Position numbers and translations under genes: made by a program. DNA of 64,000 nt from Caldifermentibacillus hisashii (GTDB lineage Bacteria; Bacillota; Bacilli; Bacillales; Caldibacillaceae), in NCBI RefSeq assembly GCF_027568575.1, contig NZ_JANUVP010000001.1; one strand, 5' to 3'. Of the stretch, positions 23,739 to 33,670 are shown piece by piece; the stretch's first letter is position 1; each line of letters opens with the position of its first letter. Below the pieces are notes generated by a model. It saw only the letters and a program-made list of their open reading frames with translations, did no database searches and was not told the DNA's origin.

Positions 23739-25843
23739 TATGGATTTGTTGCGGGTATTCCTTCTCCTGTCGTTTCCCCTGTTGCTTGATTTTGATCAGG
23801 CTGTTGCGCCCGGGCAGCTTTAATACTGAAATATTTTTCCAACACTTCTTGGGCAATTACTAGGTTCACATTACCTACAGGTGATTTACCCCCATAATAA
23901 ACATTTGGTAATACAACGGAAATCGCCACTTCCGGGTTATCATACGGCGCATAGCCGACAAAGGTTAGATTTTCAGTTTGGACGGTACTCCCCGTTTTTT
24001 CATCTTTAAACCAACTTTGTGCCGTACCGGTTTTTCCGGCTACAACTGTTGGAACATTTTTAAAATAATTCCTAGCTGTACCGCGAGAACCATTGACTAC
24101 CCGCCAAAAGCCTTCTTGCACCCGTTTAATCCAAGCATCTTGCATATCTACCCGATTGAGGACAACTGGATTCACTTCTTCAATAATTGGGCCAAGTTCA
24201 TTACTATCTTCATTCGGTTCCCGGATTTCTTTAACCAGTTGCGGTTTCATCCGATAACCGTCATTGGCAATCGTCGACACATATTGAGCCAATTGTAACG
24301 GTGTATACGTATCATACTGTCCAAAGCCAAAATATAATAATTGACCCGGATATTCAGGTGCACGTTGAATCCCGACAACTTCATTATCGAAACCGATTCC
24401 GGTCTTCGTACCGAGGCCGAACTGGGCAAAATAACTGCGCATCACATTAATTTTATCTAAATCGATATTTAATGTTCCCATATATTTATAGGTTCCGCCG
24501 GCTACTTTAAGTGCAACTTTCGCCATATAAATATTCGATGACCGTTCCAGAGCAGTTAAATCATTAATTAAACCCATTCGAGAAACAGAAGAAATCGATG
24601 TACCGTTTTTAAAGACCATTTTTTCATCGGTTTCCGTACTGCCGGGACGAATAACCCCTGCCTGGTACCCCATCAGGACGGTTGCACCTTTGATAACCGA
24701 ACCCGGTTCAAACGAATACGTAAACGTTCCATTCGCATAATCTTCAAATTCTCTCGTCGTTCGATTGTATTGTTTTCCAACTAACGATAATATTTCCCCC
24801 GTTTTCGGATTCATGACAACAACAAATGCTTTATTAAAGTAATTCGTACGCGGATATTGGACAATTTTTGCCATATGCTCTTGAAGGATCCTTTCCACTT
24901 CCGCTTGTAATTCCATATCAACGGTCAAAACAACGTCTTTACCGCTTTTCCCGTCAGATACCGATTCGGTATTTATGATTTTTCCGGATTTATCCGTTTC
25001 GGTTTTAACAACCGCTTTTGATCCTTGCAAAATATCTTCCAAAGATTGTTCGATGTAACTGTAGCCGACACGATCATTTAAACTGTACCCTTTCGACTGA
25101 TAAAAATCGACTTTGTCTTCAGGCAATCCTTGTTTTACACTGCCAAGCATTCCTCTAAATACATCGCCAAACTGATATGCCCGTTCCCAGTCCGTCGTTA
25201 CATCCACGCCCGGCAGATTCGCTAAGTTTTCACTAACCGCTGCATATTCTTCATCGGTGACATTTATATTTTTTACAATCGTTGGGGTCAAAGCGGTAGC
25301 CGAATAAATTTTTCGATAAATCGCTGCTACATTCATATCGACCGATTGTAATTGTTCTTCGGTAATTCGCTCCAATTTTAATTGATACAGCTCTTTGTCC
25401 TTTAAGTTTTTCTCTTCAGAACGGGTTACAAGTTTCTTTCCATTTTTATTTTCAAGAAGCCAAATATCTTTTTTATCCCGTTCCGTTACTTTTTTCATAT
25501 CATCCTCTGGCATCTGAATAAATTTGGCCAGCTTTTTCGCAATTTCATACAATTCATCCGGTTGCGGATTTTTAGGCGGCGTGTACGTAATTGCTTTTTG
25601 CGGAACATTGTAAACAACTTTTTTATAAGTTGAATCATATAATTCGCCGCGGGGAACTGAATGATTTACAGATATTTCTTCTGTTTTTCGAACTTCATTT
25701 TTATATTCCTCACCTTCAACAATTTGGACAACCCCTAATCTTAAAATTAAGATAGAAAACATGACGAAAACAGTAAAAAACAATATATTCATCCGTAAAG
25801 GTATATGACTTTTTTTCTTATTGTTTTTTTGATTATTTTTCAC
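23738..25843 (-). CDS. pbpA: Class B penicillin-binding protein 2A
   Basis: A peptidoglycan transpeptidase of about 701 residues. It has a basic N-terminus, one transmembrane helix (MNILFFTVFVMFSILILRL), a PBP dimerisation domain (ending near SYIEQSLEDILQGSKA) and a transpeptidase domain with SxxK (GSVIKG), SxN (SSN in LERSSNIYM) and KTG (VAGKTGTAQSW). It matches B. subtilis PbpA, which supports lateral wall elongation and spore outgrowth. The GTG at 25843 has AAAGAGG upstream; an ATG ten codons earlier (25873) lacks a clear ribosome-binding site. Confidence 0.93.
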   Translation of the reverse strand: MKNNQKNNKKKSHIPLRMNILFFTVFVMFSILILRLGVVQIVEGEEYKNEVRKTEEISVNHSVPRGELYDSTYKKVVYNVPQKAITYTPPKNPQPDELYEIAKKLAKFIQMPEDDMKKVTERDKKDIWLLENKNGKKLVTRSEEKNLKDKELYQLKLERITEEQLQSVDMNVAAIYRKIYSATALTPTIVKNINVTDEEYAAVSENLANLPGVDVTTDWERAYQFGDVFRGMLGSVKQGLPEDKVDFYQSKGYSLNDRVGYSYIEQSLEDILQGSKAVVKTETDKSGKIINTESVSDGKSGKDVVLTVDMELQAEVERILQEHMAKIVQYPRTNYFNKAFVVVMNPKTGEILSLVGKQYNRTTREFEDYANGTFTYSFEPGSVIKGATVLMGYQAGVIRPGSTETDEKMVFKNGTSISSVSRMGLINDLTALERSSNIYMAKVALKVAGGTYKYMGTLNIDLDKINVMRSYFAQFGLGTKTGIGFDNEVVGIQRAPEYPGQLLYFGFGQYDTYTPLQLAQYVSTIANDGYRMKPQLVKEIREPNEDSNELGPIIEEVNPVVLNRVDMQDAWIKRVQEGFWRVVNGSRGTARNYFKNVPTVVAGKTGTAQSWFKDEKTGSTVQTENLTFVGYAPYDNPEVAISVVLPNVYYGGKSPVGNVNLVIAQEVLEKYFSIKAARAQQPDQNQATGETTGEGIPATNP

Positions 25844-25984
25844 AAGTACACCAACCTCTTTCCCTTCATCCACATATAAGGAAGAAAATATCCATACTTT
25901 CTATTTTATTTGATTTTGCTTCATATTTCTAGAAAAAGGTTAAGGAAAAGAAAGGGAAAGATGATGAAAGGAAAAAGGGACCTC

Positions 25985-27214
25985 CTAAGAAAAGATCCCT
26001 TTTAATTGAATATGACGAACAAAGAAATAAATAAACAAATAGCCTGAACCAAGGACAATCAATAATAAAGGTAGGATGGTTTTAACCGGAAAATACAGAA
26101 TCGAAAATAAAAAGATGATAATTGAGCACGCTCGGCCGGCATTGAGAAACAGCTCTTTTACAACAATATATTCAATTCTCATTTCTCTCGCTTGCCACCC
26201 CTGCCCGATTACATCATAGGAGGTGGATATAAACGGGACAAGAACGACGGGATAGGCAAAGGCGATTAATGCAGAATAGACAAGGAAAATGGGATAAGAG
26301 ACATGGAAAATGATGAGGAACACTGAAGTAAATAACAATATCCCGCCAAGTAAAATCGCCCTTTTCCTGTATTGTTTTTTAATAAAGCGACTGGCTAAAT
26401 AATAAGTAATAAAAGATACAATGGAATTAACGAAAGCATAGGTACCTAATGCCATTTCACTGCCGGTGGCTATGTAAACATATATATTGATAACAAACGC
26501 AAAGATCCCTTCTCTAATCCCTTGAAAAAATGTTGCATTTGTCACCATTTTCCAATTTGGATTCCTTTTTCGCTCTTTAATAATGGCAGAGAAAAAATAA
26601 TTTCCTGTTGCAGGTCTTTTTTTCATAAAAAAACTTAAAATCGTTGCCAAAGCGAATAAACCAAGGGATGCGGAAAAAATAATTGTATACCCGTAAAATT
26701 GTTTGAATTGGGAAATAATAAAGCCGGCAACTAATGGACCGATCATCCCGCCAAGCGAATTTAATACACCTAAAAATCCGTTAAAAAAATCCCTCGTATC
26801 CGGTTCGGTTATTTCAAATGTTAATACGTTATAAGCGAGCCAGTAAAATCCGTATCCGATACCAAGTAATGTCCCGAGTAATAGTAAATAACGACTTGCC
26901 TCCGATCCGGTCAATAATACTGAAATAAAAAAAATGGCCAAAAAGATCACACCGAGACGAAGAACAATAATGCGATCGACTTTTTTCGCCATTCGTCCGG
27001 CAAATATGAAAGTAACCGGTTGGATAATGGCAACGGTCAAATTGTATAATCCTATTTGAAAGAAATCACCCGTTTGTTTCCATAAATAGACATTAACAAA
27101 CGTATTAGATAAAGCGATACTTAAGGAATAAAGACCGCCAATCAGTAAAAGCAACAGCAAATCTTTTGTGATATGTACATCACCCAGCCATTTTTTTTGA
27201 CTTTTTTGCTTCAT
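25985..27214 (-). CDS. yqgE: Major facilitator superfamily transporter YqgE
   Basis: A 409-residue MFS protein with about twelve hydrophobic helices and the inter-helix motif FAGRMAKKVDR, a variant of the MFS loop signature. No substrate can be inferred. The ATG at 27214 follows AAAGGGGAG by six bases; the longer reading frame upstream runs through the sodA terminator and is not real. Its position between pbpA and sodA matches B. subtilis YqgE. Confidence 0.88.
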   Translation of the reverse strand: MKQKSQKKWLGDVHITKDLLLLLLIGGLYSLSIALSNTFVNVYLWKQTGDFFQIGLYNLTVAIIQPVTFIFAGRMAKKVDRIIVLRLGVIFLAIFFISVLLTGSEASRYLLLLGTLLGIGYGFYWLAYNVLTFEITEPDTRDFFNGFLGVLNSLGGMIGPLVAGFIISQFKQFYGYTIIFSASLGLFALATILSFFMKKRPATGNYFFSAIIKERKRNPNWKMVTNATFFQGIREGIFAFVINIYVYIATGSEMALGTYAFVNSIVSFITYYLASRFIKKQYRKRAILLGGILLFTSVFLIIFHVSYPIFLVYSALIAFAYPVVLVPFISTSYDVIGQGWQAREMRIEYIVVKELFLNAGRACSIIIFLFSILYFPVKTILPLLLIVLGSGYLFIYFFVRHIQLKGIFS

Positions 27215-27263
27215 TACATACTCCCCTTTAATTGTATTCTTTGTAGAAGATGGGGAGATATAC

Positions 27264-27297
27264 AAAAAACCAGTAGATACGACTCTACTGGTTTTTT
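27264..27297. terminator. sodA terminator
   Basis: AAAAAACCAGTAGA and TCTACTGGTTTTTT form a perfect 14-bp stem around a six-base loop, 11 bp beyond the sodA stop. Confidence 0.92.
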
Positions 27298-27307
27298 CCA
27301 TTTAACA

Positions 27308-27913
27308 TTATTTTGCTGCTTGATAACGTTTTGCCACTTCATCCCAGTTAACTACGTTCCAGAAAGCTGCGATATAATCGGGACGACGGTTTTGATATTT
27401 TAAGTAATAAGCATGTTCCCAAACATCTAAACCAAGAATCGGTGTCTTTCCTTGGCTTAATGGCGTGTCTTGGTTCGGTGTGCTGGTGATTTCCAACTCA
27501 CCATTGTTTACGACAAGCCAAGCCCAGCCTGAACCGAAACGACCTGTTGCAGCTTTAGTAAATTCATCTTTAAACGCAGAGAAACTTCCAAATTTAGCGT
27601 TGATGGCATCCAGAAGTGCACCTGAAGGCTCGCCGCCACCATTTGGTGAAAGAAGTTGCCAGAATAAAGAGTGGTTATAATGTCCGCCACCGTTATTACG
27701 GACAGCAGTGCGAATGTTTTCCGGAACAGCATCTAAGTTAGAAACTAATTCTTCAACCGTCTTATTTTCAAATTCTGTTCCTGCCACTGCATTATTTAAA
27801 TTTGTAACATACGTATTATGATGTTTCGTATGGTGAATATTCATTGTTTCTTTGTCAATATGCGGTTCTAATGCATCATACGCATAAGGTAATTGTGGTA
27901 ATTCAAATGCCAT
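27308..27913 (-). CDS. sodA: Superoxide dismutase [Mn]
   Basis: A 201-residue Mn/Fe-superoxide dismutase that converts superoxide to hydrogen peroxide and oxygen in the cytoplasm. Metal ligands are visible: His in NIHHTKHH, His in GGHYNHSLFW, and Asp/His in DVWEHAYY. GGGSGWAW-type residues (FGSGWAWLVV) are present. The Gly-Gln pattern suits the manganese form, as in B. subtilis SodA. GGAGGAATAAAAC precedes the ATG. Confidence 0.96.
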   Translation of the reverse strand: MAFELPQLPYAYDALEPHIDKETMNIHHTKHHNTYVTNLNNAVAGTEFENKTVEELVSNLDAVPENIRTAVRNNGGGHYNHSLFWQLLSPNGGGEPSGALLDAINAKFGSFSAFKDEFTKAATGRFGSGWAWLVVNNGELEITSTPNQDTPLSQGKTPILGLDVWEHAYYLKYQNRRPDYIAAFWNVVNWDEVAKRYQAAK

Positions 27914-28068
27914 GTTTTATTCCTCCTTTGATATAGAAAAATTATGTAATTAAGCTATCATTTGGGAATGAGAGCTTGTATGTTTAGATTAGCAAAACTC
28001 GATTCCAGTTTCAAATAAAATGCCTAAAAATTTTTAGAAATGGCTATTGACATTCGGTATTTTTTCTT

Positions 28069-28551
28069 TTATAGGACAAGAATCAAGAAATATCCAACCA
28101 TAATAACCATGATCATCAATTTAACAATCGTACTTCCAACAAAACCGATAACGGAACCAAAACCAATTTTTAATGCTTCACGGAAAGATGCTCGATTGAC
28201 TAGGATTTCAGCAAGGAAGGCACCTATGAACGGCCCGATAATAATGCCCAGAAACGGAATGAGAAAAGGACCGAGAATTAAACCAATGGTACTCCCCCAC
28301 ATCCCTGCCTTTGTTCCACCATATTTTTTAACTCCGAAGATATTTGCCAAATGATCAGCGGCAAAAATCAACAGCATAAACAATAGCTGTACCGCCCAAA
28401 AAGTGAAGTTCAATGGTTCAAATGAGTAAAACAAACCATACAAAATATAGGCAAGTACCAGAAAAACTACACTTGGAATCACCGGATAAATCAAGCCGGC
28501 AAAAGCAATGATAATTGAAACAATAATAAGCAACCAAAATAAGATATCCAT
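28069..28551 (-). CDS. yqgC: DUF456 membrane protein YqgC
   Basis: A 160-residue integral membrane protein. Hydrophobic helices cover most of the length, and the glycine-rich IGLILGPFLIPFLGIIIGPFIGAF segment with AEILVN is the DUF456 signature. The ATG at 28551 (MDILFWLLIIV) follows AAGGAGGGG by six bases. It sits between sodA and yqgB, as in B. subtilis. Function unknown; DUF456 proteins contain glycine-zipper-like repeats. Confidence 0.88.
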   Translation of the reverse strand: MDILFWLLIIVSIIIAFAGLIYPVIPSVVFLVLAYILYGLFYSFEPLNFTFWAVQLLFMLLIFAADHLANIFGVKKYGGTKAGMWGSTIGLILGPFLIPFLGIIIGPFIGAFLAEILVNRASFREALKIGFGSVIGFVGSTIVKLMIMVIMVGYFLILVL

Positions 28552-28862
28552 ATATTTCCCCTCCTTAACAGTTTTGGAATCGATCACCATATTTATAATG
28601 GTATTATATCCCATGTTTTTATATCCTTCGTTTTTTCACGCCTTTTTTAAAAACAAGAACCCCTATACAAATTTAATCATGAAAAGGCATCTGAATAAAA
28701 GTGCAAAAGAATTTACTGCAGGATTTTTTATTGCACTAATATTTCATTTTGATTACAAAGAGATTACACAAAGGGTTGTTATGAACAAAATTATTCATCT
28801 CGACCCATTTATGGGATAATATAGTAATAATGAATACAGTGAACAGGAGGAAGAGAAAACAG
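28552..28862. other. Intergenic region between divergent yqgC and yqgB
   Basis: 311 bp of AT-rich sequence with no plausible gene. It should hold both promoters. GGGATAATATAGTAATAATG near 28815 contains a TATAGT/TAATAT-like -10 for yqgB, but I cannot place a convincing -35. Confidence 0.4.
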
Positions 28863-29639
28863 ATGAATATATTTAAGCAATTTATTAAGAGTATATATTC
28901 CCCAAAAGATATCTCGACTTTTCGCAATCAAGGGATGGGCAAAACCTTTCTTTATATATTTTTTCTTTCCGTTTTGTCTGTTCTACCTTTATTTATCAAT
29001 TTTGTTCAAAACTTTAATAATATTTATGATGATGCTGTTAGGATAATAAATGAAGAGGTACCGGATTTCTCAATTCAAGACGGAAAATTGCATACCGACA
29101 TAAATGAACCTGTTATTATCGAAGAATCCGGTAATTCCACTTTTATTATCGACAGCACAGGTCAAACAACGGTCGATGATGTGGAATCAAACTATGATGA
29201 TACTTTAGCCTTTTTAGAATATGATGTTGTCATAAATTTAAATAATCAAACACAAACGATATCCTATCAGCAACTTGGTTTGGAGGAAATGGGTAGAACG
29301 GAAATGCAACAATTTCTCGATTTTGTTGGTTCAGTTAAATCCGTCATTTATGCTTTTTCATTCATTCTTTTTTATCTCATTCAAGTTGCCGGTCAAATAA
29401 TTTCGATTACAATCCTTGCCTTAATCGGATTAATTCTCAAAAATGCCTTAAAACTCAATATCAACTACGGGCATTTATGGAAATTAAGTACTTATGCGAT
29501 CACGTTGCCGACGGTCTTTTTCATGATTATGCATTTCTTCCATGCCATTGTCCCGTTTGCTTCTTTGATTAATTGGACGGTTATGATTATCATGCTTCAC
29601 CTCACAATGAAGGAAATTCCAAAAACGGATATTGATTAA
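28863..29639 (+). CDS. yqgB: DUF1189 membrane protein YqgB
   Basis: A 258-residue membrane protein with one helix near residues 28-47 (FLYIFFLSVLSVLPLFINFV), a large external domain (50-150), and a C-terminal cluster of three or four helices (VIYAFSFILFYLIQVAGQII onward). This layout and the N-terminal MNIFKQFIKSIYSPKDIS match the DUF1189 family, YqgB in B. subtilis. AGGAGG lies 12 bases before the ATG at 28863. Function unknown; maltodextrin-permease-like relatives exist by annotation only. Confidence 0.85.
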   Translation: MNIFKQFIKSIYSPKDISTFRNQGMGKTFLYIFFLSVLSVLPLFINFVQNFNNIYDDAVRIINEEVPDFSIQDGKLHTDINEPVIIEESGNSTFIIDSTGQTTVDDVESNYDDTLAFLEYDVVINLNNQTQTISYQQLGLEEMGRTEMQQFLDFVGSVKSVIYAFSFILFYLIQVAGQIISITILALIGLILKNALKLNINYGHLWKLSTYAITLPTVFFMIMHFFHAIVPFASLINWTVMIIMLHLTMKEIPKTDID

Positions 29640-29644
29640 AGTGA

Positions 29645-29688
29645 AACCTCCATCTTTTTTCTTGGCCGAAAAAGGATGGAGTTTTTTA
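29645..29688 (+). terminator. yqgB terminator
   Basis: CTCCATC-TTTTTTC pairs with GAAAAAGGATGGAG, followed by T6, directly after the yqgB stop. Confidence 0.85.
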
Positions 29689-29851
29689 TACCCAATTTCC
29701 GTATGTCACCATGTTCGGCAAAATATAATCTATGTCACGCACCCCCTTTCTATTAATTTTTTACTAGTTTTGCAAAAATATAGGAATAATGAAGAAATAT
29801 AAGCATACAAATATACTAAAATCCGGTAAAGAATTGGTAGAAGGTGGGAAC

Positions 29852-30172
29852 ATGAAAAGAGTATTCGGTATTGTCGCCATCATCATTGTTGTCTATGCTA
29901 TATATTTTGATATCACAGCCGGCACATTACCTGGAGCTGAAAAAAAAGAATCTGTGCAAGAAACTGCTTTGTCTCTTCAATATGTCGAATTGGAGGTAAA
30001 ACCGGGTGACACCTTGCTGTCATTGATCGAGAGCCAGGGCGGTTACCCTGATGATATTTCGATTGAAGAGATGATTAAAGATTTTTCAGCCTTAAATGAA
30101 GGGATTAAACCAGATGATATGCAATTTGGAGAAACATATAAAATACCTGTATATAATCAAAAAAAATATTAA
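29852..30172 (+). CDS. yqfZ: LysM-type membrane-anchored protein YqfZ
   Basis: A 106-residue protein with an N-terminal signal anchor (MKRVFGIVAIIIVVYAIYFD) and the conserved DITAGTLPG patch, then a divergent C-terminal LysM-like domain (LEVKPGDTLLSLIESQ...KPDDMQFGETYKIPVY). It matches B. subtilis YqfZ by sequence character and by position beside ispG. GAAGGTGGG precedes the ATG at 29852. It probably faces the cell wall or the spore cortex; its role is unknown. Confidence 0.82.
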   Translation: MKRVFGIVAIIIVVYAIYFDITAGTLPGAEKKESVQETALSLQYVELEVKPGDTLLSLIESQGGYPDDISIEEMIKDFSALNEGIKPDDMQFGETYKIPVYNQKKY

Positions 30173-30440
30173 TCCATTGCTATTTGCATGCAGCAAGCCC
30201 CTCTCCCATCTTCTTTTTCATTAAGTTAAAACTTGGTGGGATTCCTTGACTCCGTATGAGTGGGATGAACAGTATGAGGATAATTTTTTGCAGGCAGAAT
30301 GAGTAATTTTATCCCTTTTATTAGTAAGTGAACGGTAGGGAGAGAACGATTTTCCTTGCCACTTAAAATCAATTATTGTTAAAATGAAGAGGAGCAATTT
30401 CGTCCAGCATTTTGGAATTCATGATAAGGGAGAGAGTATC

Positions 30441-31541
30441 GTGGGTGAAATTACACATCGTACAAAAACACGTCCTGTCAAAGTCGGGAATTTAACGATT
30501 GGCGGGAATAATCTTGTATATATTCAAAGTATGACAACAACGAAAACGCATGATGTTGAAGCAACAGTTGCACAGATCCATAGATTAGAAGAAGCCGGCT
30601 GTCAAATTGTTCGTGTCGCTGTTCCCGATGAACGGGCTGCTAATGCGATTTCGGAAATAAAAAAACGAATCCATATTCCACTTGTAGCCGATATTCATTT
30701 CAACTACAAGCTTGCCCTAAAAGCAATTGAAGGCGGTGTTGATAAAGTTCGGATTAATCCGGGGAATATCGGAAAAAAAGAAAAAGTCGAAGCAGTTGTA
30801 AAAGCGGCAAAAGAACGAGGAATTCCAATCCGTATTGGTGTTAATGCCGGATCTCTTGAAAAACCAATTCTCGAAAAATACGGTTATCCGACGGCTGACG
30901 GAATGGTGGAAAGTGCACTTCATCACATAAAAATTTTAGAAGACTTGGATTTTCACGATATTATTGTATCCATGAAAGCATCTGATGTTAACTTGGCCAT
31001 CGAAGCATATGAAAAAGCAGCAAGAGCATTTGATTACCCGCTTCATTTAGGTATTACTGAATCCGGAACATTATTTGCCGGAACTGTCAAAAGTGCTGCC
31101 GGGTTAGGTGCGATTTTAAGCAGAGGAATTGGCAATACGTTACGGATATCGTTAAGTGCAGATCCGGTTGAAGAAGTTAAAGTGGCAAGAGAGTTATTAA
31201 AAGCATTCGGACTCATTTCCAATGCGGCAACGCTCGTTTCCTGCCCGACATGCGGTCGAATTGAAATCGATTTGATCAGCATTGCCAATGAGGTAGAAGA
31301 ATACATTCAAAAAATTAAAGCCCCGATTAAAGTATCTGTTCTCGGTTGTGCAGTTAACGGTCCCGGAGAGGCAAGAGAAGCTGATATCGGTATTGCCGGA
31401 GCTCGTGGAGAAGGTCTCTTATTCAGGAAAGGACAAATCGTTCGAAAAGTACCGGAAGAAACCATGGTGGAAGAATTGAAAAAAGAAATTGATAAACTGG
31501 CCGAAGAGTATTATCAAAAGGAAAAACAATTAGTAAAATAA
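30441..31541 (+). CDS. ispG: 4-hydroxy-3-methylbut-2-en-1-yl diphosphate synthase
   Basis: IspG (GcpE) converts MEcPP to HMBPP in the MEP isoprenoid pathway, using a [4Fe-4S] cluster. The 366-residue protein begins M(GTG)GEITHRTKTRPVKVG; the GTG at 30441 has GGGAGAG six bases upstream and fits the family start better than an upstream ATG. Cluster ligands are CPTCGR and LGCAVNGPGE, and the Glu of NGPGE completes the site. ispH, the next enzyme in the pathway, is about 7 kb away in this window. About 270 bp upstream is gene-free. Confidence 0.95.
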   Translation: MGEITHRTKTRPVKVGNLTIGGNNLVYIQSMTTTKTHDVEATVAQIHRLEEAGCQIVRVAVPDERAANAISEIKKRIHIPLVADIHFNYKLALKAIEGGVDKVRINPGNIGKKEKVEAVVKAAKERGIPIRIGVNAGSLEKPILEKYGYPTADGMVESALHHIKILEDLDFHDIIVSMKASDVNLAIEAYEKAARAFDYPLHLGITESGTLFAGTVKSAAGLGAILSRGIGNTLRISLSADPVEEVKVARELLKAFGLISNAATLVSCPTCGRIEIDLISIANEVEEYIQKIKAPIKVSVLGCAVNGPGEAREADIGIAGARGEGLLFRKGQIVRKVPEETMVEELKKEIDKLAEEYYQKEKQLVK

Positions 31542-31553
31542 TGATTGCTACTG

Positions 31554-31597
31554 AAACCTAAGAGTGTTGAGATCATACATTCTTGGGTTTTTCTTTT
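31554..31597 (+). terminator. ispG terminator
   Basis: AAACC(T)AAGA pairs with TCTTGGGTTT, followed by TTCTTTT, 12 bp after the ispG stop. Confidence 0.8.
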
Positions 31598-31706
31598 ATC
31601 AAGATAAGATAACGCTTCAAATGAGCACTCCCAAAAAACAAGTGGAGAGAACAAAAAATGTTTCTCCACTTGCATTGATTCATCTATTTTCATACTCCCG
31701 ATATCA

Positions 31707-32066
31707 TCAAAAAAACGGGGCTATAAATAAACCGATAACCGCTGAAATTGCTCCAATTCCAATTGACCAATTACCCAGTCCCTCAGCTCCTCGGCCTCGT
31801 GCCAGAAATCCCAAAATAATAGCCGCTCCACCGAAAAGAACAGGTGAAACGAAAAGGGACAAGATGGCAAGAGCCAAGGCAATATAGCCCAAACCTTTAC
31901 CATTTTCTGTACTTTCTGTTTCATGATTGCGTTCCTGTACTCGAATCGGTTCTGCTATCTCTGCTGCGTTTTCCTCTTGATAATCATATCCGGTTAAATA
32001 ATCCCGATAACCGTTGTTCACATCATGCCCGTTTTTTTCTCTGTTCCCTACACGATTTTGACCCAT
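31707..32066 (-). CDS. yqfX: YqfX family membrane protein
   Basis: A 119-residue protein. The N-terminal half (1-58) is hydrophilic and low-complexity (RDYLTGYDYQEENAAEIAEP, NHETESTENGKG). The C-terminal half has two hydrophobic helices with small residues (GYIALALAILSLFVSPVLFG, IGIGAISAVIGLFIAPFF) around FLARGRGAEGLG, resembling DUF4190-like modules. It matches B. subtilis YqfX by character and position. GCGAGGT precedes the ATG. Function unknown. Confidence 0.82.
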   Translation of the reverse strand: MGQNRVGNREKNGHDVNNGYRDYLTGYDYQEENAAEIAEPIRVQERNHETESTENGKGLGYIALALAILSLFVSPVLFGGAAIILGFLARGRGAEGLGNWSIGIGAISAVIGLFIAPFF

Positions 32067-32382
32067 ATCGCTAACCTCGCTTTCTTGGGAGCATTTTTAT
32101 TATTTGATGTCACAACGGTTTTTACCCAAACGAATAATTTACTTTCTCCCCTTATTTTTCCACTCATGATTTTGTCCTTTTGACGATTACTTCTCTGTGC
32201 AAAAATTTTTTACAAAATCGATTTCAAGTATAGAGCTAAGCTTAAGAACGAATCTATCGTTTTTTTACGTGTTTTATTTTAAAAAAAAGGACTTTTTCAC
32301 CCGTTTTTTGAAACTTACTAACGCAAAAAAAAAGCTAATCCTGAAATGTCATAAAAAACATGTCCAAGACTAGCTTTCCCGA
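32067..32382. other. AT-rich intergenic region, no gene seen
   Basis: 316 bp between yqfX and zur. Apart from the zur terminator at its right end, I see long A/T tracts and no ORF with a ribosome-binding site. In B. subtilis yqfW lies near here; it is absent. Confidence 0.5.
32324..32378 (-). terminator. zur operon terminator
   Basis: On the minus strand GAAAGCTAG pairs with TTAGCTTT, enclosing an inner GACATG/CATGAC-like helix, and is followed by a run of nine T. It lies just after the zur stop. Confidence 0.8.
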
Positions 32383-32796
32383 TTAATGGGTACACTCATT
32401 ACAATAACCGTATACTTCAAATTTATGCCCGGAGATTACATAATCTTTCAATTCTTCTTTCACTTCGTCCATCGGGCAACCTTCAATTTCTTTTGTTTTA
32501 CCACAACTTATACAAATAAAATGGTGGTGATGCCCAATCTTGGCACAAGAAAACCGGAAATGTTTCTCACCCGATAAATCAGTTGTTTCAAGAATACCCA
32601 GTTCAGAAAATAATGATAAGTTTCGGTAAATAGTATCAAAACTCAAATTTGGATAATGTACCTTCATCCCTTCCAACACATCTTTGGCGGTCATATATTT
32701 ATCATGGTTCGCTAAAAATTCCAGCATATCCACCCGTTTTCCTGTATATTTATATCCTTTATCCTTTAAAATTTGAATAGCCTCAGTTACGTTCAT
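32383..32796 (-). CDS. zur: Zinc uptake regulator Zur (Fur family)
   Basis: A 137-residue Fur-family repressor. The N-terminal winged helix runs through LKDKGYKYTGKRVDMLEFL and PNLSFDTIYRNLSLF. The regulatory-zinc HHHHF region follows, with two structural CxxC knuckles, CISCGK and CNECTH. With bound zinc it represses uptake genes. I chose the ATG at 32796 (MNVTEAIQIL) with GGAAGTGG upstream; the longer frame runs into znuB. It ends the znuC-znuB-zur operon, so it likely controls itself through the operator near 34475. Confidence 0.93.
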   Translation of the reverse strand: MNVTEAIQILKDKGYKYTGKRVDMLEFLANHDKYMTAKDVLEGMKVHYPNLSFDTIYRNLSLFSELGILETTDLSGEKHFRFSCAKIGHHHHFICISCGKTKEIEGCPMDEVKEELKDYVISGHKFEVYGYCNECTH

Positions 32797-32812
32797 TTCT
32801 TCCACTTCCTGT

Positions 32813-33652
32813 TTAAGATTTTTGGTAGCGAAATTTCTTGTAAAGAACGGTTCCCAAAAGCAAAGTAGCAGCAATGATCACGATTGTACCACCGGGAGCA
32901 ATTTCAAGATAAAAACCGCTTACCAACCCACCAATCACCGATATTTCACCGAAAATAACGGAAAGAATAATGGCTTGTTTAAAACTTTTGGCAACACGGA
33001 TACTTGCGGCAACCGGCAATGTCATCAATGAAGATACAAGTAAAACACCGACAATCCGCATCGAAACAGCAATAACCAAAGCCACTGTGATTACAAATAG
33101 TAAATGAATACCATTGCCAGGTATACCTATTGCTTTTGCATATTCCTCATCAAAGGATAGCAAAAACAACTCTTTGTAAAGTAAAAAAATCGTAATGAAA
33201 ACCAAAACAGCTATTAAAATAATAACATATAAGTCAGCCCTTGAAACGGCACTTACACTTCCAAATAAATACCCGAATAAATCCGTATTAAAACCATCTG
33301 CCAATGAAATAAAAATGACACCTAATCCAATACCAAATGACATCATGATGGGTATCGCCAATTCTTCGTAATGTTTATAAACCGTGCGCAGTTTTTCAAT
33401 AAGTAAGGCACCGATAACTGAAAAAGCCATACCGCCATACAATGGATTTAATAATGCGAACGGAGCGAAATATTTTCCCAACAAAAGGCTCGCTGCAATT
33501 CCCGATAATGAAACATGACTCAACGCATCGGTAATCAATGCCATCTTCCTAACGACAATAAAAACCCCGAGAAATGGAGCAATAACCCCGATTATGATGC
33601 CGGTAAGAAAGGCATTTTGTAAAAATTCATATTGAAATAAATTATCGATCAT
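32813..33652 (-). CDS. znuB: Zinc ABC transporter permease
   Basis: A 279-residue permease of the ABC-3 (metal) family with about eight hydrophobic helices and family motifs FIVVRKMALITDALSHVSLSG-like near residue 35 and VRIVGVLLVSSLMTLPVA. It forms the membrane channel for zinc import with ZnuC. GGGGGAAA precedes the ATG. It lies 18 bp after znuC and just before zur. The symbol znuB/adcB rests on the neighbouring zur; manganese permeases look similar. Confidence 0.88.
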   Translation of the reverse strand: MIDNLFQYEFLQNAFLTGIIIGVIAPFLGVFIVVRKMALITDALSHVSLSGIAASLLLGKYFAPFALLNPLYGGMAFSVIGALLIEKLRTVYKHYEELAIPIMMSFGIGLGVIFISLADGFNTDLFGYLFGSVSAVSRADLYVIILIAVLVFITIFLLYKELFLLSFDEEYAKAIGIPGNGIHLLFVITVALVIAVSMRIVGVLLVSSLMTLPVAASIRVAKSFKQAIILSVIFGEISVIGGLVSGFYLEIAPGGTIVIIAATLLLGTVLYKKFRYQKS

Positions 33653-33670
33653 AAATTTTCCCCCAAAAAA

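Noticed and set aside
31564..31887. Plus-strand ORF of 107 codons antisense to yqfX
   Set aside because: It begins in the ispG terminator, has no ribosome-binding site, and lies opposite the clear yqfX frame.
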